In this document: positions 59,280-64,000 of the stretch, in pieces
Position numbering within the stretch: the stretch's first letter is position 1
Layout: every line of letters begins with the position of its first letter
Source of the DNA: Gordonia heveisoli
GTDB taxonomy: Bacteria > Actinomycetota > Actinomycetes > Mycobacteriales > Mycobacteriaceae
Assembly (NCBI RefSeq): GCF_030315745.1
Contig: NZ_JASXSH010000005.1
Span: forward strand, 62,001-126,000
Length of the DNA: 64,000 nt
Reading direction: 5' to 3'
Program-made: the position numbers and the translations under genes
Notes under the pieces: generated by a model
What the model saw: only the letters and a program-made list of their open reading frames with translations
Told to the model about the DNA's origin: nothing
Databases searched by the model: none

Positions 59280-59912
59280 GTGACCAGTGCTCAAAACGAA
59301 CGTGCGGCCCTTGTCGAAACCCTGCGGACTGTCGGACCCGACGCCCCGACACTGTGCGACGGGTGGACCACCCGGGATCTGGTGGCCCATCTCGTCGTTC
59401 GTGAGCGCCGTCCCGACACCGCGCCGGGCATCCTGATCCCGCGCTTCGCGGCCCACACCGAGAAGGTGCGTCGGCAGACGGCGGCGGGGGAGTGGGATGT
59501 CCTGCTCGGGCAGCTGGCCGATGGCCCGCCGGTGTACTCGCCGATGGCGCTGGTGGACCGGTGGGCCAATCTCGCCGAGATGTTCGTCCACCACGAGGAC
59601 GTGCTGCGCGGAGGTGTGGCGCCGGACAGCGACTGGACGCCCCGCGCCCTCGACGCACAGCTCCAGCGGGACTTGCGCACACCGGCGAAGTCGATCGGCA
59701 AGATGAGCCTCAAGAAGGTTCCGGCGACGGTGACGCTGCGCACTCTCGACGGTGACGATCTGGTCACCGCCGGTAGCGGCAGTCCCGTGACTGTCACGGG
59801 CGCGGTGGGCGAACTGGTGTTGTTCGCCTTCGGGCGCGCCCCGGTCAACCTGGAGTTCAGCGGCGACGCGTCGGCGATCGCGGCTGTGCAGGCTTCCAAA
59901 CGCGGACTTTGA
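59280..59912 (+). CDS. TIGR03085-family DinB/MDMPI-like protein
   Basis: The 210-residue protein shows TLCDGWTTRDLVAHLVVRERRPDTAPG, a mark of the TIGR03085 group of the DinB/maleylpyruvate-isomerase superfamily, and FVHHEDVLRG as a likely metal site (His of HLV and the HHED step). These proteins have a four-helix bundle. Some use mycothiol. A function is not established. The GTG at 59280 gives the usual N-terminus. It is between rnj and ftsK. Confidence 0.82.
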   Translation: MTSAQNERAALVETLRTVGPDAPTLCDGWTTRDLVAHLVVRERRPDTAPGILIPRFAAHTEKVRRQTAAGEWDVLLGQLADGPPVYSPMALVDRWANLAEMFVHHEDVLRGGVAPDSDWTPRALDAQLQRDLRTPAKSIGKMSLKKVPATVTLRTLDGDDLVTAGSGSPVTVTGAVGELVLFAFGRAPVNLEFSGDASAIAAVQASKRGL

Positions 59913-59996
59913 GTCCGCGACCATCGAACGTCACGAATCCGACACGCCGAAGTTGTTGCCGGTGTTGCCAGTGTGACTGTCGTGACGATTGGCGAC

Positions 59997-60002
59997 TAGT
60001 CT
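59997..60002 (+). promoter_or_regulatory. -10 element for leaderless ftsK
   Basis: TAGTCT ends 6 nt before ATG 60009. No Shine-Dalgarno is seen. Confidence 0.45.
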
Positions 60003-60008
60003 GTCCCC

Positions 60009-63000
60009 ATGGCTTCGAAAGCAAGCACGGGTTCACGCGCGTCCTCTTCGCGCGCGCGGACGTCGGCGTCGGCAGGTGCGGCCGGCAAGAAGGCTTCGCC
60101 CAAGTCCAGCGGTAAGTCCTCGGCACGCTCGACCAAGACGACGAGCAGCACCAAGACCACGAGCAGCACCAAGACCCGTGGTGGCGCGAAAACAACGTCG
60201 GCCCGATCCGGATCGACGCGGACCACGGCGACTCGCCAGACGACCCATGGATCGGCGGACCTGCACCGACGCTCGGCGGCGGCGGCGGGTGCGGCGGCGG
60301 TCGGCAGGGGAGTGGGCAAGAGCTGGTCGCTGCTGGCGCGCGGAGTCGGGAGCGCAGCGCGCGTAGGCTCCACCATCGGGCACGGACCGCGTGTCGGTGA
60401 CGCCCGCGGCCGCGACGACCGGGCGTACGACGACGCCTACGGTGACGACGCCTATGACGAACTCGACGACGATGGTGCGTACGACGAGACGTACCCCGAT
60501 GACTATTCCGACCAACCGCCCTTCGACGCCGATCGTGATCGTCGGGGAGCACCGCTCACCGGCCACTCACATCGACGCGACGGCGTGGCGCTCGCGCTGC
60601 TCGGCCTGGCGTTGCTCGTCGGCGCGTCGGTGTGGTTCGGGGCAGCAGGGCCGGCCGGTGCGTTCATCGACGCTCTGATCCGCTCGGTGATCGGATCGGC
60701 GGCGATGGTGGTACCGGCGGTACTGGCGATCCTCGGCATCGTGCTGATGCGTCGCCCGCCGGCGCCGGAACGTCGCGCCCGCTACATCGGCGGCGGTCTA
60801 CTGCTGGTGCTGCCGATCCTCGGTGTGATGCACCTGATCGGAGGCGCGCCCAACGATCTGCCCGGTAGGTCCCGGATCGCAGGTTTCCTCGGCTTCGCGA
60901 TGGGGACACCGCTGACCAATGGGGTATCGGCCTGGGTGTCGATCCCGATTCTGCTGCTGTGCGTCGCCTTCGGGCTCCTGATCATCAGTGGCCGGACGAT
61001 GCGTGAGGCCATCGACGGTGCGGTCGGCTATCTGGGCCTCGGGGTCCACGAACCGGCGCCGCGACCGGTTCGGCCCGGCAGCCGCCGCGCCCGTGCGGAC
61101 GCCGACGACTGGCGCTACGACGGTTCGCGCTGGGACGACTCGCGCCGCGGCTATCGCGCCGGCGAGGTGGACGACCGTGACGCAGACGACCGTGACGCAG
61201 CTGATGACCGTGGTGTGGACGGCCGTGGTGTGGACGGCCGTGATGTGGACGGCGACGATCTGGGCGCCGACACCGTCAGCGGCTTCATCGATCTCAGCGA
61301 CAGCGGACGTCGTGGCCTGACCGCCGGCCAGGTGCGTGACCGCGGGGGCTACTCCGCCGATCCGTACGAGAACTACCCACCGGACGCCACGGCGTCGCGG
61401 CGCAGCCGGCCCACCTCGCGGCGTGTCCCGGCCGATGTCGCCGACAATGCGACCGAGGTACTCGCCGACGCCGTCACCGACAACTTCGTCGACGCCGTCA
61501 CCGAACCGCTGGGTGATGACAATGCGACCGCGACGATCGATCGCACCCCACCTCGCCCGGTCCGGCCGAAGACGACGCGACCGGCACCCGTCGTAGAACC
61601 CGAACCCGAGCCCGAACCGCGCGCCGAGGTGCCGCCCACCCCGGTCGCCGAGGGCGACTACGTGTTGCCGCCGACATCCCTGCTCGTCGACGGCGACCCG
61701 CCGAAGTCGGGCAGCAGCGCCAACGACGACATGATCGACCGGATCTCGGAGGTGCTCCAACAGTTCAAGATCGACGCCGCGGTCACCGGGTACACCCGCG
61801 GCCCGACCGTCACCCGCTACGAGGTCGAGCTCGGCCCGGGCGTCAAAGTGGAGAAGATCACCGCGCTGCAGCGCAATATCGCCTATGCGGTCGCCACCGA
61901 CAACGTGCGGCTGCTGGCACCCATCCCCGGTAAGTCGGCCGTGGGTATCGAGGTGCCCAACAGCGATCGAGAGATGGTGCGCCTGGCCGACGTCCTGACC
62001 GCGCCGTCGACGCGCAAGGACAAACATCCACTGGTGATCGGGCTGGGCAAGGACATCGAGGGCGACTTCGTCAGTGCCAATCTGGCAAAGATGCCGCACC
62101 TGCTGGTGGCCGGTTCGACCGGCTCGGGTAAGTCGAGTTTCGTGAACTCGATGCTGGTGTCGTTGCTCACGCGCGCCACCCCGGACGAGGTTCGCATGAT
62201 CCTCATCGACCCCAAGATGGTGGAACTGACGCCCTACGAGGGTATTCCGCACCTCATCACCCCGATCATCACCCAGCCGAAGAAGGCAGCCGCTGCGCTC
62301 GCCTGGCTGGTCGAGGAGATGGAGCAGCGCTACCAGGACATGAAGGCCTCGCGGGTTCGGCACATCGACGACTTCAATGCGAAGGTCAAGTCTGGGGAGA
62401 TCAGTGCACCGCTGGGTTCCGAACGGGTCTACAAGCCCTATCCCTACATCCTGGCCATCGTCGACGAACTCGCCGATCTGATGATGACCGCGCCGCGCGA
62501 CGTCGAGGACGCGATCGTGCGCATTACCCAGAAGGCGCGTGCGGCCGGTATCCACCTGGTGCTCGCGACCCAGCGGCCCTCGGTGGACGTGGTCACCGGT
62601 CTGATCAAGACCAATGTGCCGTCGCGGCTCGCGTTCGCGACCTCCTCACTCACCGACTCGCGGGTCATCTTGGACCAGCCGGGTGCGGAGAAGCTCATCG
62701 GCATGGGTGACGGTCTGTTCCTGCCGATGGGGGCGAACAAGCCCATCCGCATGCAGGGCGCGTTCATCACCGACGAGGAGATCGCCGCCGTCGTCGACTA
62801 CACACGTGCGCAGGGTGAACCGGAGTACACCGAGGGTGTCACCGCCGCGAAGGCCGGCGACAAGAAGGAGATCGACGCCGACATCGGCGGTGACCTCGAC
62901 GACCTGCTGCAGGCCATCGAGCTGGTGGTCAGCAGTCAGTTCGGGTCGACGTCGATGCTGCAGCGCAAACTGCGTGTCGGATTCGCCAAGGCCGGACGGC

Positions 63001-63149
63001 TGATGGATCTGATGGAGACCCGCGGTGTGGTCGGGCCGAGTGAGGGCTCCAAGGCCCGCGAGGTGCTGGTCAAACCGGAGGATCTGGCCGGTGTGATCGC
63101 ATCCATCACCGGCGGTGGTGCCGACGATGCGGACGCGAGCGGCGACTGA
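60009..63149 (+). CDS. ftsK: DNA translocase FtsK/SpoIIIE
   Basis: FtsK pumps DNA through the division septum. The 1046-residue protein has a Lys/Ser/Thr-rich N-terminus with KTTSSTK repeats, about four membrane segments (about 195-340) and a long disordered linker (about 350-570). The RecA-like motor then has Walker A GSTGSGKS (702-709) and Walker [13 protein letters not shown] gamma domain follows ([54 protein letters not shown]). The linker has a 15-nt tandem repeat ([16 protein letters not shown], near 61208-61252). It is longer than I recall for M. tuberculosis FtsK (about 830-880), mainly in the linker and N-terminus. Confidence 0.95.
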   Translation: MASKASTGSRASSSRARTSASAGAAGKKASPKSSGKSSARSTKTTSSTKTTSSTKTRGGAKTTSARSGSTRTTATRQTTHGSADLHRRSAAAAGAAAVGRGVGKSWSLLARGVGSAARVGSTIGHGPRVGDARGRDDRAYDDAYGDDAYDELDDDGAYDETYPDDYSDQPPFDADRDRRGAPLTGHSHRRDGVALALLGLALLVGASVWFGAAGPAGAFIDALIRSVIGSAAMVVPAVLAILGIVLMRRPPAPERRARYIGGGLLLVLPILGVMHLIGGAPNDLPGRSRIAGFLGFAMGTPLTNGVSAWVSIPILLLCVAFGLLIISGRTMREAIDGAVGYLGLGVHEPAPRPVRPGSRRARADADDWRYDGSRWDDSRRGYRAGEVDDRDADDRDAADDRGVDGRGVDGRDVDGDDLGADTVSGFIDLSDSGRRGLTAGQVRDRGGYSADPYENYPPDATASRRSRPTSRRVPADVADNATEVLADAVTDNFVDAVTEPLGDDNATATIDRTPPRPVRPKTTRPAPVVEPEPEPEPRAEVPPTPVAEGDYVLPPTSLLVDGDPPKSGSSANDDMIDRISEVLQQFKIDAAVTGYTRGPTVTRYEVELGPGVKVEKITALQRNIAYAVATDNVRLLAPIPGKSAVGIEVPNSDREMVRLADVLTAPSTRKDKHPLVIGLGKDIEGDFVSANLAKMPHLLVAGSTGSGKSSFVNSMLVSLLTRATPDEVRMILIDPKMVELTPYEGIPHLITPIITQPKKAAAALAWLVEEMEQRYQDMKASRVRHIDDFNAKVKSGEISAPLGSERVYKPYPYILAIVDELADLMMTAPRDVEDAIVRITQKARAAGIHLVLATQRPSVDVVTGLIKTNVPSRLAFATSSLTDSRVILDQPGAEKLIGMGDGLFLPMGANKPIRMQGAFITDEEIAAVVDYTRAQGEPEYTEGVTAAKAGDKKEIDADIGGDLDDLLQAIELVVSSQFGSTSMLQRKLRVGFAKAGRLMDLMETRGVVGPSEGSKAREVLVKPEDLAGVIASITGGGADDADASGD

Positions 63150-63193
63150 CGCCGGGGATCGTCGCCGGTATGCGTTAGGCTGATCGACAGATC

Positions 63194-63340
63194 GAAGAGG
63201 GGAGTATCCCCGAACTCGTGGCGTCTTTCGTCAATACGGTCTGTGCGCGCATCCGATGCCGATCATCGGTGCGCGGCCGGCCCGGGGACGCCGGTCCGCA
63301 CCCATATCCGGGTATCTCGGCGGGCGGGAGAGACCTCTGG
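63194..63340 (+). ncRNA. yybP-ykoY manganese riboswitch
   Basis: The 229-nt gap between ftsK and terC has the conserved parts of the yybP-ykoY class. AGAGG (63196-63200) is followed by GGAGTA, then TCGTCAATACGG (63229-63240), and on the 3' side GGGAGAGACCTCT (63326-63338). CCTCT (63334-63338) pairs with AGAGG to close P1. The aptamer senses Mn2+ and usually controls Mn exporters and TerC proteins. A possible -10, TAGGCT (about 63177-63182), lies just upstream. The terC Shine-Dalgarno (GGAGGA, about 63364-63369) follows. ON or OFF mode is not resolved, but Mn-induced expression is usual. Confidence 0.85.
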
Positions 63341-63378
63341 CATCGCACAGTTCGTGCTGCGCTGGAGGAGATTCGCTT

Positions 63379-64000
63379 ATGCATGTGTCCCCGACCGTCT
63401 GGGTCATCACCTGTCTGGTGATCCTGGGTCTGTTCGTCTTCGACTTCTTCGCCCACGTGCGGGTTCCGCACGCCCCGACCCTCAAGGAATCGGGGACCTG
63501 GTCGGCCATCTACATCAGCATCGCGCTGCTCTTCGGGGTATTCGTGTGGTGGCAGTGGGGTGCCACCTCGGGTGGCGAGTACTTCGCCGGCTACGTCACC
63601 GAGAAGGCGCTGTCTGTCGACAACCTGTTCGTCTTCGTGATCATCATGGCGAAATTCGCCGTGCCCCGGGAGTATCAGCAGAAGGTGCTGCTGCTGGGCA
63701 TCGTGATGGCGCTGGTGATGCGCGGCATCTTCATCGCGGTGGGCGCCGCCGCGATCAACGCCTATAGCTGGGTGTTCTACCTGTTCGGTGCTTTCCTGAT
63801 CTTCACCGCGGCCAAACTGCTCTCCGAGAGCGACGACCCGGTCGAGCACGAGGAGGAACGCGAGACCCGGCTGGAGCGATTCCTCAAGAAGTACCTGCGC
63901 ACCCACGACTCCTACGACGGCGACAAACTGTTCACCCGGATCAACGGCAAACGGCTGGCCACGCCGATGCTCGTCGTGCTCATCGTCATCGGGTTCACCG
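63379..64000 (+). CDS. TerC-family membrane protein, 5' part
   Basis: The first 207 residues are visible before the window edge. They show the TerC pattern: MHVSPTVWVITCLVILGLFVFDFFAHVRVPHAPTLKESGTWSAIYISIALLFGVFVWWQWG, GGEYFAGYVTEKALSVDNLFVFVIIMAKFAVPREYQQKVLLLGIVMALVMRGIFIAVGA, and a further segment. The acidic residues in EKALSVDN are typical of the metal site. TerC/Alx/MntX-like proteins export Mn2+ or load metals onto exported proteins. ATG 63379 follows GGAGGA (about 63364-63369). The upstream Mn riboswitch supports a manganese role. Confidence 0.93.
   Translation, partial: MHVSPTVWVITCLVILGLFVFDFFAHVRVPHAPTLKESGTWSAIYISIALLFGVFVWWQWGATSGGEYFAGYVTEKALSVDNLFVFVIIMAKFAVPREYQQKVLLLGIVMALVMRGIFIAVGAAAINAYSWVFYLFGAFLIFTAAKLLSESDDPVEHEEERETRLERFLKKYLRTHDSYDGDKLFTRINGKRLATPMLVVLIVIGFT

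Noticed and set aside
61180-61252. Tandem repeat in ftsK as a possible mobile or CRISPR-like array
   Set aside because: It is in frame, with 15-nt units in a disordered linker and no spacers.

Overview
This window looks like a chromosomal segment from a high-GC actinobacterium of the Mycobacteriales. A Gordonia-like genus is my best guess, but the genus is inferred rather than shown. From memory, gene order follows the Mycobacterium tuberculosis block Rv2851c to Rv2748c with many gains and losses. It runs GNAT, Mg-chelatase-like, cobO, cobB, cysG, efpA, proS, DUF4439 pair, rimP-nusA-ylxR-infB-rbfA-nrnA-dinF, metallophosphoesterase-pptT-truB, mntR-like, ribF-rpsO-pnp, ald/aldR, dapB, thyA-dfrA, thyX-dapA-rnj, ftsK. 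I see no tRNA, rRNA, CRISPR array, insertion sequence, prophage or defence island.

Layout. (1) 1-4.3 kb: end of a GNAT gene, a fused ChlI/ChlD-type AAA+/VWA protein, cobO and cobB in a tight run. (2) 4.3-8.2 kb: a segment sitting between cobB and cysG. It holds a DevS/DosT-like GAF histidine kinase, a DevR-like regulator converging on it, an acyl-ACP desaturase and a translationally coupled Cys-rich small protein. A DevR-box-like site lies at the desaturase promoter. (3) 8.2-17.5 kb: cysG, efpA-like exporter, a TetR/MFS pair with a clear operator, a small membrane protein, yaaA, proS, and a Tat-type lipoprotein coupled to a DUF4439 protein. (4) 17.6-28.2 kb: the translation and RNA-maturation operons, broken by a very strong hairpin after infB. 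(5) 28.3-37.4 kb: MpaB-family oxygenase, two tiny membrane proteins, MntR-like regulator, ribF, rpsO, a structured pnp leader (Actino-pnp type), pnp, a CBS/DUF294 protein and a TANGO2-like protein. (6) 37.4-45.7 kb: ald/aldR, dapB and two followers, an MFS exporter, a frameshifted secreted glycosidase, and a MmyB-type regulator divergent from an aldo/keto reductase. (7) 45.8-54.5 kb: TetR with a small protein, HNH protein, thyA-dfrA-ycaQ-like, acyl-CoA ligase, PucR-type regulator, rarD and a PMM-like HAD phosphatase. (8) 54.6-64 kb: secreted tyrosine phosphatase, thyX-dapA-rnj, a TIGR03085-like protein, ftsK, and a terC gene cut by the window edge behind a yybP-ykoY manganese riboswitch.

Two themes cut across the window. 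First, many genes (cysG, efpA-like, tetR, yaaA, proS, ylxR, ribF, CBS/DUF294, MFS at 41 kb, thyA, dapA, TIGR03085-like, ftsK) have a TANNNT -10 hexamer ending 5-8 nt before the start codon and no Shine-Dalgarno, which predicts leaderless mRNAs. Second, metal and redox control recurs: a Mn riboswitch before terC, an MntR-like regulator, and a DevS/DevR-like pair beside a diiron desaturase. Most of the window is conserved housekeeping DNA. The least explained part is the 4.3-8.2 kb segment.
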